From a virus, in the IMG/VR virus record IMGVR_UViG_3300009183_004451, positions 1 through 40,806 of that record: a stretch of DNA of 40,806 bases. One strand, 5' to 3'. The notes beneath the pieces were generated by a model, which did not search any database, was not told the origin of the DNA, and was given only the letters and a program-made list of their open reading frames with translations. The position numbers and the translations under genes were made by a program. Positions within the stretch are counted from its first letter, which is position 1. Each line of letters opens with the position of its first letter. Shown here piece after piece: positions 1-8,173 of the stretch.

Positions 1-822
1 CTTCTTTGCCTTTAGGTTATTGGATCCACCTGCTGAATTCTCTCCGCCAGTATAGTAGTATTTTACTTTGTCAGGAAAGTCCGCTGTGAGTTTTGTATAG
101 AAATTCTCAGTATTTGAGTTTTGACCTATCCAAATATCAACTAGATAAATTGCAGCCCACTCGGATGCAGCTACCTTATTTAGCAAGCTCATCCCAGGTA
201 AATATCCACCAGAGAATAGGTAGAGAATCTTTTTAGATGGAGTTAAGTTTAAACCAGATATTTCAGACCAGGCTTTAGAGCCGTCTATTTTTGAAGAATT
301 TGCAATAAATGTTGTCGCTTTCGATAAAGTAGCCTCTTTAAAATAGTCATACATATAAGAACCACTCGATCGTCCACCCACATCAATTCCACCGAATACA
401 ACAATTAACGGAGCAGATTTATTTGAATTAATATTGATTTTTCCTTGAGAAAGAGTTTGTGTTTCAGCCATGGCAGATTTGATAGGTTTTTCAATTTGAG
501 TCTTTTCTACTTTATCTGATTTAACTGGAATTATTCCGTCTTCTAAGTAGTTAGGCAAACCTAACTGACTAAACTTTTGAGCAATTGCGTCCTTGTAAAC
601 TGTATCAAAAACTCCAAGCTCTCCAGCTATTGCATCTTTTACGCTTTTATATTCAGAATTTAGGTTTGAAGCAAGTTCTGCATCAATTTTAGATAGGTCT
701 TCAGGCGTTTGAATGCCAGCAATCGCTTGCACCAGAGATTCCTCATCTGTTCCAGCGCCAGCCGTTGCATCAATAATCCTCTCAGCTGATTCAAATATTT
801 TATATTCAAGTAGGTGTTTCAT
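1..822 (-). CDS. Tagged internal-head protein candidate with annexin-like GTDEE domain (3' end outside window)
   Basis: Open from the ATG at 822 to the window edge: 274 residues, C-terminus missing. The N-terminus MKHLLEYKIFES fits the [ILV]-x-E tag shared by many proteins here (IFE then S). Residues about 18-90 hold a helical domain with AGAGTDEESLVQAI and a later GELG, clearly related to the same region of the lysozyme at 32827-33651 and reminiscent of the annexin GxGTDE calcium site. After a linker, residues about 140-274 look like an alpha/beta domain (strand-like LIVVFGGIDVGG and KILYLFSGGYLPG), possibly a hydrolase, but I see no complete catalytic motif. It starts 2 bp after the stop of the VanY/GH19 gene, last in the operon 2442 to 1. 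Tag and domain relationship are seen; packaging is inferred. Confidence 0.8.
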   Translation of the reverse strand, partial: MKHLLEYKIFESAERIIDATAGAGTDEESLVQAIAGIQTPEDLSKIDAELASNLNSEYKSVKDAIAGELGVFDTVYKDAIAQKFSQLGLPNYLEDGIIPVKSDKVEKTQIEKPIKSAMAETQTLSQGKININSNKSAPLIVVFGGIDVGGRSSGSYMYDYFKEATLSKATTFIANSSKIDGSKAWSEISGLNLTPSKKILYLFSGGYLPGMSLLNKVAASEWAAIYLVDIWIGQNSNTENFYTKLTADFPDKVKYYYTGGENSAGGSNNLKAKK

Positions 823-824
823 AG

Positions 825-2075
825 TTAAGCAATTTGGTCTGTATCTAATGATTTCGCAAAGTCCATTGCCTTTTGTAAACCCTTTGATGTGACTGCACCA
901 GCTAAAGAAGTTCCCCAGCCTGCATTTGCTTGAACGTAATCAGTAACGGCTGACTCTAAATCAGTGTAGGAATTCACATCCTTACCGTGACGTTTAAAAG
1001 TATCCATGAAATATAGAACAGCGAATTCGGCTGCAACTTCAGGTTTTTCAAGAAGTTCAGGATTCTTAACAATATCAATATTGCCAACCTTAGCGCCAGA
1101 CCTGTCGTAAATTCTCTGTAAGTTTTCGTAATTTGATTTGAATGTTATTCCATTAAAACCACGGCCTCGGTACTTTGAACCGTCTCCAGGTTCAGTGTTT
1201 CCGTATTTACCGCCATACACTACATCCCAAAACATAGCATCGTCTTTCTTAATGTCGTCAATCTCAGAATCAGATTTATCACCAAATTTACTTGGGAAAA
1301 CTTCTCTAATTCGAGCAGCACTTGTTCCAGAATAACTTATTTCAGATTTTAAACCTGGAGATTCTTTTGAAATAACTCCAAGAATTGCCTTTCTAGCATA
1401 TTCATTTGTTATACCATGATCATCCATTGCTTTTTCAATGGCTTTCATATTTTCAGCAGGAAACTTTTCACCGCTTTTAAAGTTTGCGCCTTTACCTGAC
1501 GAAGACTTAGCAATGTACTGGTCTAGATCCTTTTGGCTGAAATTCTTCTCTTTTAATTTTGCAATCAGTCTCTTAATTAGATCTGAATCAATTAGCACTG
1601 ATCCGACTTTAGCTGAAGATCCAGTGCCTTCTTTTCCAGTCTTTGCTAGCTCAACACTGGCTTTATGTTCCCAATGCCAAGGTTCTCTTGGAATATTTGT
1701 GAATCCAAATTTTTCAGCGTTCTTCTTTAACCATTCTTGAGCTTCAGAATTTAGGTCAAGATCTAGAGCACTACCCCATCCGTGATTTGATGTTCCAGGA
1801 ACTGCCGCCAATCCTCCATTTTTGTAAAGACCTTTACGTGCAGCAACATCAACTTGGGCTTCATAATCTCGATACGAGTCAGTAATACCCCAAGTTACAC
1901 CGTCTGCCTCAGCAGCCTTCTTCATTTCTTCGTATGCTTTTGCTGCTTGTGAATTTAATTTATGGTTTCCGCCGCTCTTACCGAGTGGCTGAATTGGAAC
2001 TAGGTCAGCATCATTTAGCTGACCGTTTGAAGCTTCATTAATCTTTCCAGTAAATTGATCGAATCCTTTAATCAT
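825..2075 (-). CDS. Two-domain peptidoglycan hydrolase: VanY-like (M15) peptidase plus GH19-like glycosidase, tagged
   Basis: 416 residues. The N-terminus MIKGFDQFTGKINEAS fits the tag with cleavage expected after INE (residue 14). Residues about 35-145 are an M15 D-Ala-D-Ala carboxypeptidase/endopeptidase: the SxHxxGxAxD motif is S96-H98-G101-A103-D105, and EPWHWEH gives E131 and H134. Residues about 205-395 resemble GH19 chitinase/endolysin domains: KESPGLKSEISYS would hold the catalytic Glu, followed by VYGGKYGNTEPGDGSKYRGR and a GFNGITFKSNY segment. The two activities would cut peptide and glycan parts of peptidoglycan. No signal peptide is present. It overlaps the upstream PG-binding gene by 8 bp. 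Together with the tag this suggests a wall hydrolase carried in the head rather than a classical late endolysin, which is inference. Confidence 0.88.
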   Translation of the reverse strand: MIKGFDQFTGKINEASNGQLNDADLVPIQPLGKSGGNHKLNSQAAKAYEEMKKAAEADGVTWGITDSYRDYEAQVDVAARKGLYKNGGLAAVPGTSNHGWGSALDLDLNSEAQEWLKKNAEKFGFTNIPREPWHWEHKASVELAKTGKEGTGSSAKVGSVLIDSDLIKRLIAKLKEKNFSQKDLDQYIAKSSSGKGANFKSGEKFPAENMKAIEKAMDDHGITNEYARKAILGVISKESPGLKSEISYSGTSAARIREVFPSKFGDKSDSEIDDIKKDDAMFWDVVYGGKYGNTEPGDGSKYRGRGFNGITFKSNYENLQRIYDRSGAKVGNIDIVKNPELLEKPEVAAEFAVLYFMDTFKRHGKDVNSYTDLESAVTDYVQANAGWGTSLAGAVTSKGLQKAMDFAKSLDTDQIA

Positions 2076-2442
2076 GTTGAGAATCTGGTATTTTATTTAA
2101 GGTATCTTGATTGAATTTAACAATGGCAGCAGAAGTCTCTGGGCCAAAGTATCCATCAACTCCGTATTTTTCAAGTTTATAACCTAGGAATTCCAACGCA
2201 AGTTGAATATCTTCAACCATTTTAGAATAAGACATATTGCCAAGTGACTGAACTTCAATAGATTTGCCAGCATCAGCAAAATCCTGTAGCGTTTTATAAT
2301 ATTCTGCTACCTTTGCATCAATTGGACCCTCTTTAGCACTGGTCACTTTGTCCTTCTTTTCTCCCTTTTCAGACTTGCCTGTCAACCAGTCCCAAAAACC
2401 CTCATTCAAGGTTTCATTAAATTCATCAAATTTCTTAAGCAT
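2068..2442 (-). CDS. Tagged peptidoglycan-binding-domain protein
   Basis: 124 residues. MLKKFDEFNETLNEGF fits the tag, with LNE as the expected protease site. Residues about 75-118 match the PG_binding_1 pattern: an IQLALEFLGY helix, then YGVDGYFGPETSAAIVKFN, in which the DGxxGPxT core is typical. The middle is Lys/Glu-rich and probably flexible. First gene of a minus-strand operon (this gene, the VanY/GH19 enzyme, the GTDEE protein) driven by the late box at 2486-2493. It may supply wall binding to the hydrolase encoded next. No catalytic motif is seen. Confidence 0.82.
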   Translation of the reverse strand: MLKKFDEFNETLNEGFWDWLTGKSEKGEKKDKVTSAKEGPIDAKVAEYYKTLQDFADAGKSIEVQSLGNMSYSKMVEDIQLALEFLGYKLEKYGVDGYFGPETSAAIVKFNQDTLNKIPDSQHD

Positions 2443-2485
2443 GTTAAACTTTACGAGTATTTTATGTACTAGATACTAGTTTAAT

Positions 2486-2493
2486 TATTTATC
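2486..2493 (-). promoter_or_regulatory. T4-late-like promoter box GATAAATA
   Basis: On the minus strand the sequence reads GGATAAATAATTAA, 43 bp upstream of the ATG at 2442. It fits RATAAATAA, seen 15 times in the window, and resembles the T4 late promoter TATAAATA. Confidence 0.6.
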
Positions 2494-2496
2494 CAA

Positions 2497-3249
2497 ATGA
2501 ACGAGAAAATAAAGAGAGTTGAGATCAATGGCTTCAGGTATTACCAAGTAAGTAATGATACTCATATAATTGGAACCTTTCCGAGTGTGACTACTGTCCT
2601 CGGAGAGACTTCAGATAAGACAGGTCTAAACGCATGGAGAGACCGAGTTGGCCATCAGAAAGCAGACCAAATTGGCAAGGATGCAGCTAATCGTGGAACA
2701 GTAATGCACAGACTCTGTGAAATTTACCTTAATCTTCCAGCATCATTAAGCTCAAAGGACCGATTAGAAGAAACTCTATCCTTATCTAGGTTAGACGATG
2801 AGATAGAGAAGTTTGACAATCGTGCAAAAATAGTCGGTGGAACCTTATTCTACAATTTTATTAAGTCAAAGTCATTTGAGGAAATTAAAAAGGTTATTGC
2901 ACAAGAAAGATTCTTATGGACACCAAGAGACGGCGGATACGCTGGAACAGTCGATAACGTTTCACAATTAATAACGGACGATTATGCGATCGTCGATTTC
3001 AAAACGGCTCGTAAACCAAAAGACGAGAAATGGATCGAAGACTATAAACACCAAGTTGCCGCATATTCAGTTGCAGTATGGGATAGAATGCAGATTAAAA
3101 CTACAAGATGTCAGATCTGGATTTCAAATGAAGTCGACGATAAGCCTCAGCATTTTACAATGTCAGCTAGCGAAATGAAAGAATACTATTTTAAATTTCG
3201 TGAGCGTCTTGCTAGATTCTACGAAATGCATCCAGTTACAGCTCAGTAG
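2497..3249 (+). CDS. PD-(D/E)XK superfamily nuclease (RecB/Cas4-type fold)
   Basis: 250 residues. The order of motifs is that of phage PD-(D/E)XK exonucleases: FPSVTTVLG (about 28-36), RGTVMHRLCEIYL (66-78), GYAGTVDNV with D153, then IVDFKTARKPK with D167 and K169, and the QVAAYS helix (motif IV-like). D153/D167/K169 would bind metal and catalyse phosphodiester hydrolysis. It probably acts in phage recombination, replication or host DNA degradation, with cytoplasmic location and no tag. It is divergent from the 2442 operon and overlaps the convergent gene 3236-5221 by 14 bp at its 3' end. The exact substrate cannot be read from sequence. Confidence 0.85.
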   Translation: MNEKIKRVEINGFRYYQVSNDTHIIGTFPSVTTVLGETSDKTGLNAWRDRVGHQKADQIGKDAANRGTVMHRLCEIYLNLPASLSSKDRLEETLSLSRLDDEIEKFDNRAKIVGGTLFYNFIKSKSFEEIKKVIAQERFLWTPRDGGYAGTVDNVSQLITDDYAIVDFKTARKPKDEKWIEDYKHQVAAYSVAVWDRMQIKTTRCQIWISNEVDDKPQHFTMSASEMKEYYFKFRERLARFYEMHPVTAQ

Positions 3250-5221
3250 GAGTTCCAATCTTTCTTAATAAATCTAATCTAACTGATACGCTACGTTCTC
3301 CGTATCCGTATGCTTTAACGTAGATAAATTTCTGAGCAGATGTATTAACTGCACCATAATCACTCTTTGCGAGAATACCAAAGGCATTCTTATGGCCAGA
3401 GATATAATAGTGAGTTCCTGCTCTAGCTCTCATTTTATCGTCAACTGTTACTTCAGTTAATGGATATGCCATTAGGCCAAGACCAGTAAACGGTGCATCA
3501 ATTGTAAAGCCGGTTACAGCATTCGTTAATTTAACAGATTGTGGATCATTATTTATTGTATCAAGAGACGCTGGTATTGGACGTCTTGATGAACCGGTCC
3601 ATGCAATGAATACTGGAACACCAAATGAATTTCTTAGAGCTTCTCTCTGTTGCGGTCCCATTACAATGATCTCCATTCTATCTGTGAAATATGAATCTCT
3701 AAATTTCTTTAATAGATCAGCTTCTCTGATTGAGCCATTATTTCTCGCAGTTTGAGAAGTCTTTAATTCACCAGCATTATCGGGTAAAGAACCGAATGTT
3801 TCTCTATTTCTAGCACGTTCCTCGTTTTCTCTACGTTCAGCTTCGCGTCTTTCGCGTTCAGCTTCCTCACGTTCTGCTCTTGCTCTAGCCGCAGTTTCGG
3901 GATCCATTTGACCCTCAAGGTACGTACGCTCAGCGTCAGTTAAATTAACTCGCGTTAGATCTGGGATTTGATCAAGGTTTACTTTAACCCATTGTGATTT
4001 GTCAGATGTTGATCGATTATCGTTTGCTTGATTTGGAGTAATATCGCCATTATCAATTCTAATTGCATCTGAGATTTTAACAGCTATATAAGTACCGCCG
4101 TTTTGTGAAACCACTCGACGAATAGGTAAACCGTTATATGAAGCGTCAAATAGGTAAGACTTAACTACGATATAATCGCCAACACTCCATTCAGCGTCTG
4201 GGTCTGCACCAAACTGTTGGATTCGACTAGCTAAACGACGACGAGTCTCAGCCTCTTCTCTAGCACGACGTTCGCGTGCTTCAATTTCAGCTTGAGCTTG
4301 ACGTTCTCTTTCACGACGGTCAGCTTCACTTCTTGAATCTTCAATTTGTCTGTATTTTTCCTGAGTAATACGACCATCATCAACTAGTGATTGCAAATAA
4401 GCTGGGTCCAATTTAACCAGAAAATCGTCCGGTAGAATTGACAATAGCTCATCATCCATATCAAATTTATCGGGCTGAGTTCGTTGAACTCCGACTGTGT
4501 TAGTTATGAAACTGACAGCTGCATCTATTTTCCCACGGTCAGACATTCCCTTGTCTAGTGCCATCCAATTGGACTTACCAATAATTGCGTGAGCGTCATC
4601 TACTGACAAAGTTCCGTCAGGATTTGTTTTTTGAGCAAGTAGAGAACCCCAAGCTTTATCTTTTTCATTTGATCCAGAACGGTTTGAAGAAAGATATCCG
4701 GCTGTTTTAAGTAGGGCTCTATATAATTTGTAACCTAGTCCAGTTCCTCTAAGCATTGGCGGAATTCCGCCGTTTGGAAAATGGCTTCGTTGATGATCAC
4801 TAGGTGCTTCAATCTTAAAATAGATTGCGTCTGAATCGTTTGGACTAATGTCTCTCCAATTTCCAATATCTTGGACAAATGATCTAGAGTTTAGTGCATA
4901 GGCTTCGCGCATTTTTTGCACAATAGCAGCCGGTAACTTTGGATAATAGTATCGAGAATTTGCTGGTTTCTCCATTGTGATCTCTGTTCTAGGCATACGC
5001 TTTAAATCGTCAACTAGCTCCACGACCAATTCGTGATAGTTCTTTTTACGTGGAACGTTTGTCTGATTTTGCCTGTGTTGAATTGAAGATTGACGAATTG
5101 TTCCCATTTCACTGCCTGTTAAACTTTCTGGGCGTTTAACTCCCATCTCATCAACAAGACCTTCTTGGCCTAGTTCTAAATCGGCTGATTCGTTAACCAT
5201 TTGAATAAATGAATTAATCAT
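3236..5221 (-). CDS. Large tagged protein with GNAT-like motif and two charged coiled coils
   Basis: 661 residues. MINSFIQMVNESAD fits the tag (VNE then S). Residues about 130-190 hold AIYFKIEAPSD and RGTGLGYKLYRALLKTAGY, the latter resembling acetyl-CoA-binding motif A of GNAT acetyltransferases (R/Q-x-x-G-x-G); this is a weak match and a structural domain is equally possible. Two long Arg/Glu-rich helices (about 295-335 and 445-475) flank a beta-rich module of about 110 residues, and a C-terminal domain follows (about 510-661). A late box sits at 5241-5248. It is one of the largest tagged proteins here; the T4 analogue in size class would be Alt, but no ADP-ribosyltransferase motif was seen. 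Confidence 0.72.
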   Translation of the reverse strand: MINSFIQMVNESADLELGQEGLVDEMGVKRPESLTGSEMGTIRQSSIQHRQNQTNVPRKKNYHELVVELVDDLKRMPRTEITMEKPANSRYYYPKLPAAIVQKMREAYALNSRSFVQDIGNWRDISPNDSDAIYFKIEAPSDHQRSHFPNGGIPPMLRGTGLGYKLYRALLKTAGYLSSNRSGSNEKDKAWGSLLAQKTNPDGTLSVDDAHAIIGKSNWMALDKGMSDRGKIDAAVSFITNTVGVQRTQPDKFDMDDELLSILPDDFLVKLDPAYLQSLVDDGRITQEKYRQIEDSRSEADRRERERQAQAEIEARERRAREEAETRRRLASRIQQFGADPDAEWSVGDYIVVKSYLFDASYNGLPIRRVVSQNGGTYIAVKISDAIRIDNGDITPNQANDNRSTSDKSQWVKVNLDQIPDLTRVNLTDAERTYLEGQMDPETAARARAEREEAERERREAERRENEERARNRETFGSLPDNAGELKTSQTARNNGSIREADLLKKFRDSYFTDRMEIIVMGPQQREALRNSFGVPVFIAWTGSSRRPIPASLDTINNDPQSVKLTNAVTGFTIDAPFTGLGLMAYPLTEVTVDDKMRARAGTHYYISGHKNAFGILAKSDYGAVNTSAQKFIYVKAYGYGERSVSVRLDLLRKIGTPTEL

Positions 5222-5240
5222 TAAGTTTGATTCTTTTAGT

Positions 5241-5248
5241 TATTTATT
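5241..5248 (-). promoter_or_regulatory. T4-late-like promoter box AATAAATA
   Basis: The minus strand reads CGAATAAATAACT, 19 bp upstream of the ATG at 5221. It forms a divergent pair with the plus-strand box at 5289-5296. Confidence 0.65.
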
Positions 5249-5288
5249 CGCGAAATCCGTACCAGTAAATGGAGTAAAATAACTAAAC

Positions 5289-5296
5289 GATAAATA
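5289..5296 (+). promoter_or_regulatory. T4-late-like promoter box GATAAATA
   Basis: CGATAAATAACTAAT directly precedes the ATG at 5303, with only 6 nt between box and ATG. If the start site lies about 6 nt after the box, as in T4, the leader is essentially absent. Confidence 0.65.
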
Positions 5297-5302
5297 ACTA
5301 AT

Positions 5303-6022
5303 ATGCACAAAGTATCAATCAATAAGGACGGGCTCTTCTTTTCATTCTGGGATGAATCTTCTGAAGACTGGATTAAAAAGAATATTGCGGACGCTTCTCT
5401 ACCTATAACATGGTTCATGAGTTACGCAGTTGAAATTGAAGAAGGTTTGTCAGTTCACTCTGTACTAAACCTCCTAAAACCGTATTCAGACATAATTAAG
5501 CTGTATTTTGTGCAGAGCCTGAGCGGAGTTAGCCTTGACGAAATTTTCATGTCAGCCGATCAATCTTCAATTTCAGCTAAAAAAATAGATGCAAACCAAG
5601 TATTCCTACTAAAGGCTGCTCAAGTAAGCAAAATAAAAGAAGACGAAGACCTCATTAACTTTATAACTGTCCATAACGTGCTAATGGGCTTGCAAATAAT
5701 CAATGAGGACGATCCGGACACAGATATTTTGCATCCGCTCGCGTCAATAAATTTTCAGGACTGGTGTAATTTGCCGCTGGTCGCAGATGACTGGTTAGAA
5801 TACGTTGACCCACATACTGAGGAAGTCTATTTTGAAGGAGTAACTAACTGGACATTCTCTGAAATTATTTCAACTATTTTATCACAAGTCGCAATCACTC
5901 TTCAAATAACGCAAACTGTTTCAGAAAACAGCGCAAAGGTGCCAGTCGAAGACGGTCCAGTCGAAATCTCCCATGTTTGGGATTGGTTAGACGACCTAGA
6001 TAATATTTTTCTAAAGAAATAA
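5303..6022 (+). CDS. Acidic hypothetical phage protein
   Basis: 239 residues, acidic, no family recognised. It has no tag (MHKVSINKDG), signal peptide or membrane span. It is predicted to be mixed alpha/beta, with Trp-rich acidic segments (LPLVADDWLEYVD, VWDWLDDLDNIF near the C-terminus). It is read from the late box at 5289-5296 and closed by the terminator at 6043-6070, so it is a single-gene late unit. It could be a tail or assembly protein, but nothing in the sequence decides. Confidence 0.7.
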   Translation: MHKVSINKDGLFFSFWDESSEDWIKKNIADASLPITWFMSYAVEIEEGLSVHSVLNLLKPYSDIIKLYFVQSLSGVSLDEIFMSADQSSISAKKIDANQVFLLKAAQVSKIKEDEDLINFITVHNVLMGLQIINEDDPDTDILHPLASINFQDWCNLPLVADDWLEYVDPHTEEVYFEGVTNWTFSEIISTILSQVAITLQITQTVSENSAKVPVEDGPVEISHVWDWLDDLDNIFLKK

Positions 6023-6042
6023 AGCTTGCGCACTCTTACTAT

Positions 6043-6070
6043 AAAGTCGGCCATTTGGTCGACTTTTTTT
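6043..6070 (+). terminator. Rho-independent terminator
   Basis: Stem AGTCGGCC / GGTCGACT with loop ATTT (one G-T pair), followed by seven Ts. It ends the gene at 5303-6022. Confidence 0.8.
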
Positions 6071-6086
6071 GTATATTATTAAGAGT

Positions 6087-7097
6087 ATGAGACACCTAAA
6101 GATAAAAACATTTTACAATCCAAAGCAGGTACTAGAGAAGGACTCATACTCTAACTACAGTAAGTCCCCTCTAAAACCTAAGCTCTTGATCGAGTATCTG
6201 GCCAAGAAGGGTCTACTTGATCATTTTGAAATAACTAAAGCATTCGACAGATTCGGTAATTCTGACTTTTTGGTTGCACACACTAAAAATTACGTCAAAG
6301 ACTTTTTTAAGGGCGGACCAAAATCGTCATCAAACGGCTTGAGTTGGAATCAGCAATTCGCAGAGTCCGTTCGTTATACTAATGCGTCAATCTATTCAGC
6401 AATCCGAAATTCCATCCAAAATCCTGGTGAAGTTAGCTTTAGCCCAACTAGCGGATTCCACCATGCTCGACCAGACGGAGGCAGTGGATTCTGTACATTT
6501 AGTGGACAGGCAATTGCATCAGTTAAGATTTGGAGAGAGCTTGGAAAGGTCGGCTGTTATCTAGACTTAGACGGCCACTTCGGTAATTCAATTGAAGACA
6601 CTCGGGTGTTTCAGCCTGATCTAAATTCAGCGGTGCCAGTTGGATTCAACTTTAACCCAAGTTTCTCAGATCAAAAATATTATGAGGATCTTGTAACCTT
6701 TGTTGAAGGTAAATTAGAATCAGCGATCTTGTCCGGTAAAATTGACTATGTCGTTTGGTGTCACGGCGCCGATTCACATGCTGACGATCAATTAGGGCAT
6801 CAGTGCTCAACATATTGGTGGACAAAATGTTCAGAATTTTTCTGGAGTTGGGTAAAGAAAATGGACGGAAAACTTGAAAGACCTCTGCCTGTTTCATGCG
6901 CCCTCTTTGGCGGATATCGAGATGATGATTATAATTCGGTACTAAGCCTACATACTTCAGATTTTGTTCAGTGCCTCAAACAATTGCTCGACCTCGACGT
7001 TAAATATACTATAGAGGTACAACCTCGCCAAAAATACGGGGATTATAGTGTCAGCAGATCAAGGCAGTGGACACGCAGAAATGCGCAAGAAGTGTAA
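6087..7097 (+). CDS. Histone-deacetylase-family (arginase/deacetylase fold) zinc hydrolase
   Basis: 336 residues from the ATG at 6087 (an upstream in-frame TTG at 6069 lies in the terminator). All HDAC/acetylpolyamine-amidohydrolase signatures are visible: the paired histidines in SGFHHARPDGG (H125, H126), the zinc ligands in CYLDLDGHFGN (D162, H164), the third ligand in HGADSHADDQLGH (D234), and the transition-state Tyr in LFGGYRDDDY (Y277). It should remove acetyl groups from a lysine, polyamine or related amide; the substrate is not determinable here. It sits between a terminator and a small gene, away from a recognisable pathway. A deacetylase of this family is unusual cargo for a phage; it may edit host protein acetylation or polyamines. 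Confidence 0.87.
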   Translation: MRHLKIKTFYNPKQVLEKDSYSNYSKSPLKPKLLIEYLAKKGLLDHFEITKAFDRFGNSDFLVAHTKNYVKDFFKGGPKSSSNGLSWNQQFAESVRYTNASIYSAIRNSIQNPGEVSFSPTSGFHHARPDGGSGFCTFSGQAIASVKIWRELGKVGCYLDLDGHFGNSIEDTRVFQPDLNSAVPVGFNFNPSFSDQKYYEDLVTFVEGKLESAILSGKIDYVVWCHGADSHADDQLGHQCSTYWWTKCSEFFWSWVKKMDGKLERPLPVSCALFGGYRDDDYNSVLSLHTSDFVQCLKQLLDLDVKYTIEVQPRQKYGDYSVSRSRQWTRRNAQEV

Positions 7098-7236
7098 GGA
7101 CTTAGAAAAAAGAGGAATTGCCTCTCCGTATTGGTCTGAAATTCTCGATGTTATAAAATGGCTTGAAGATCTTGAAGAGTACGAAACTTGTCAAGATCTT
7201 TGGGACTATTATGAAATGATGACGGGCAAGCCTTAA
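7081..7236 (+). CDS. Small UVR-motif-like protein
   Basis: 51 residues from the ATG at 7081; an upstream in-frame GTG at 7048 would give 62 residues but overlaps the deacetylase by 50 bp, so the ATG (17-bp overlap) is preferred. The body is helical with IKWLEDLEEYETCQDLWDYY, similar to the C-terminal helices of the proteins at 24659 and 17390 and resembling the UVR motif (E-x-x-[FY]-E-x-[AC]-x-x-L) of UvrB/UvrC/McsA. It is probably translated with the deacetylase. Function unknown; protein-protein contact is the usual role of such motifs. Confidence 0.6.
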   Translation: MRKKCKDLEKRGIASPYWSEILDVIKWLEDLEEYETCQDLWDYYEMMTGKP

Positions 7237-7259
7237 TTAAATCTCTTCAGATTCCAACA

Positions 7260-7859
7260 TCACCACCCTTCATCTTCCAACTCATCGTCTTCTTCATCAG
7301 GTTGGCGGCTTGCAATATACGATTCAAGGTCTTCTGCTACTCGTGTATAAAGCATATAGCCATATTCATTAGCAGTTTCATCCCACCATTCAACAAGAGC
7401 TTCGCCCGCTCCACTAATATCACCAGTATCAAAGAACCCCTGAATGTCTAACTCTTCTAGAGTATACTCATTAGTGTCTGGGCCGTCTTTGAATTCATAA
7501 CCTTCAACTTCGTAAACGTCTACACTAAGGGCGGTAGTTATAGTAAATCCTTCAAGCAAATCGCTTACATTTCCTAGCCCTAATTGAATTAGTCTGCTCA
7601 GATTAGTAGAGGCCTCCTTATTAAATTTTGGAACAAGATTTGCAACATAATAGGCAGTCGGTTCAACTCTTCCAAGATCGCTAATTTTCATAGTGTCAAG
7701 CTCCCAGTTTGATGAGAGTCGAATTGAATTGTCTGCTTGATTTACTGACGCGTTTGCATATCGACCGGCAGTGTTCATTGCATTTGCAAGAGAGGCCATT
7801 AATTCATAGTGCTGTGAATCCTGTGAATTCTCATTAATGAATTGAGAAAAAGTTTTCAT
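7260..7859 (-). CDS. Tagged acidic protein (near-consensus T4-like capsid-targeting tag)
   Basis: 199 residues. MKTFSQFINENS is almost the T4 IPIII start (MKTYQEFIAE), the best single match to a capsid-targeting sequence in the window; cleavage is expected after INE. The body is acidic and mostly alpha/beta with no recognised family. The last 20 residues are nearly all Asp/Glu, as in other phage internal or scaffold-associated proteins. It is the last gene of the minus-strand set 8950 to 7260, following a two-TM protein by 9 bp. Confidence 0.75.
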   Translation of the reverse strand: MKTFSQFINENSQDSQHYELMASLANAMNTAGRYANASVNQADNSIRLSSNWELDTMKISDLGRVEPTAYYVANLVPKFNKEASTNLSRLIQLGLGNVSDLLEGFTITTALSVDVYEVEGYEFKDGPDTNEYTLEELDIQGFFDTGDISGAGEALVEWWDETANEYGYMLYTRVAEDLESYIASRQPDEEDDELEDEGW

Positions 7860-7868
7860 AAATTTTAA

Positions 7869-8162
7869 TTATGCAACATCGTCTGCTTGTGCTGAATTCG
7901 CTGCTTTTTCTTTTTGGATCTGATTGATCATGTATCCTGAAACTGTAAATTCAACACCTGCCCAAATTAGGAAGTCAGTCATACTTAGAGTTTCATATTT
8001 TTTAAGTAAGAAGAAGATCATACCCCATTGAGCAATTGCAAATGCAATACCTGATTCAACTCTCTTTTTTGAAAAGTAAGAAGATTTTCCGCTGTACATC
8101 GCGCCAAGCTGAGTAATTAACCATTTAAGGTTGTCCCATCCAAAGAAATACTTTTTAGCCAT
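7869..8162 (-). CDS. Two-TM small membrane protein, possible holin
   Basis: 97 residues with two hydrophobic segments: about 38-55 (ESGIAFAIAQWGMIFFLL) and about 62-80 (DFLIWAGVEFTVSGYMI), separated by a short charged loop and followed by a hydrophilic tail. Size and topology fit a phage holin or other inner-membrane protein. It lies between a tagged metalloprotease and a tagged acidic protein in one minus-strand unit. The holin call rests on topology only. Confidence 0.68.
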   Translation of the reverse strand: MAKKYFFGWDNLKWLITQLGAMYSGKSSYFSKKRVESGIAFAIAQWGMIFFLLKKYETLSMTDFLIWAGVEFTVSGYMINQIQKEKAANSAQADDVA

Positions 8163-8173
8163 CGTATTTTGTT

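Noticed and set aside
3236-5221. Alt-like ADP-ribosyltransferase
   Set aside because: Length and tag would fit, but the R...STS...E-x-E signature was not seen.
5236-5418. Minus-strand frame of 60 codons over the divergent late promoters
   Set aside because: It overlaps two late boxes and the start of 5303-6022; it has no domain and looks like a shadow frame.
6069-6086. TTG start of the deacetylase at 6069
   Set aside because: It lies in the T-run of a terminator; the ATG at 6087 has a better position and gives a protein fitting the family start.
6087-7097. Head tag on the deacetylase (MRHLKIKTFYNPKQVLE)
   Set aside because: The start resembles the tag, but KTFYNPKQ is the first strand of the deacetylase fold itself, so cleavage after VLE would damage the enzyme.
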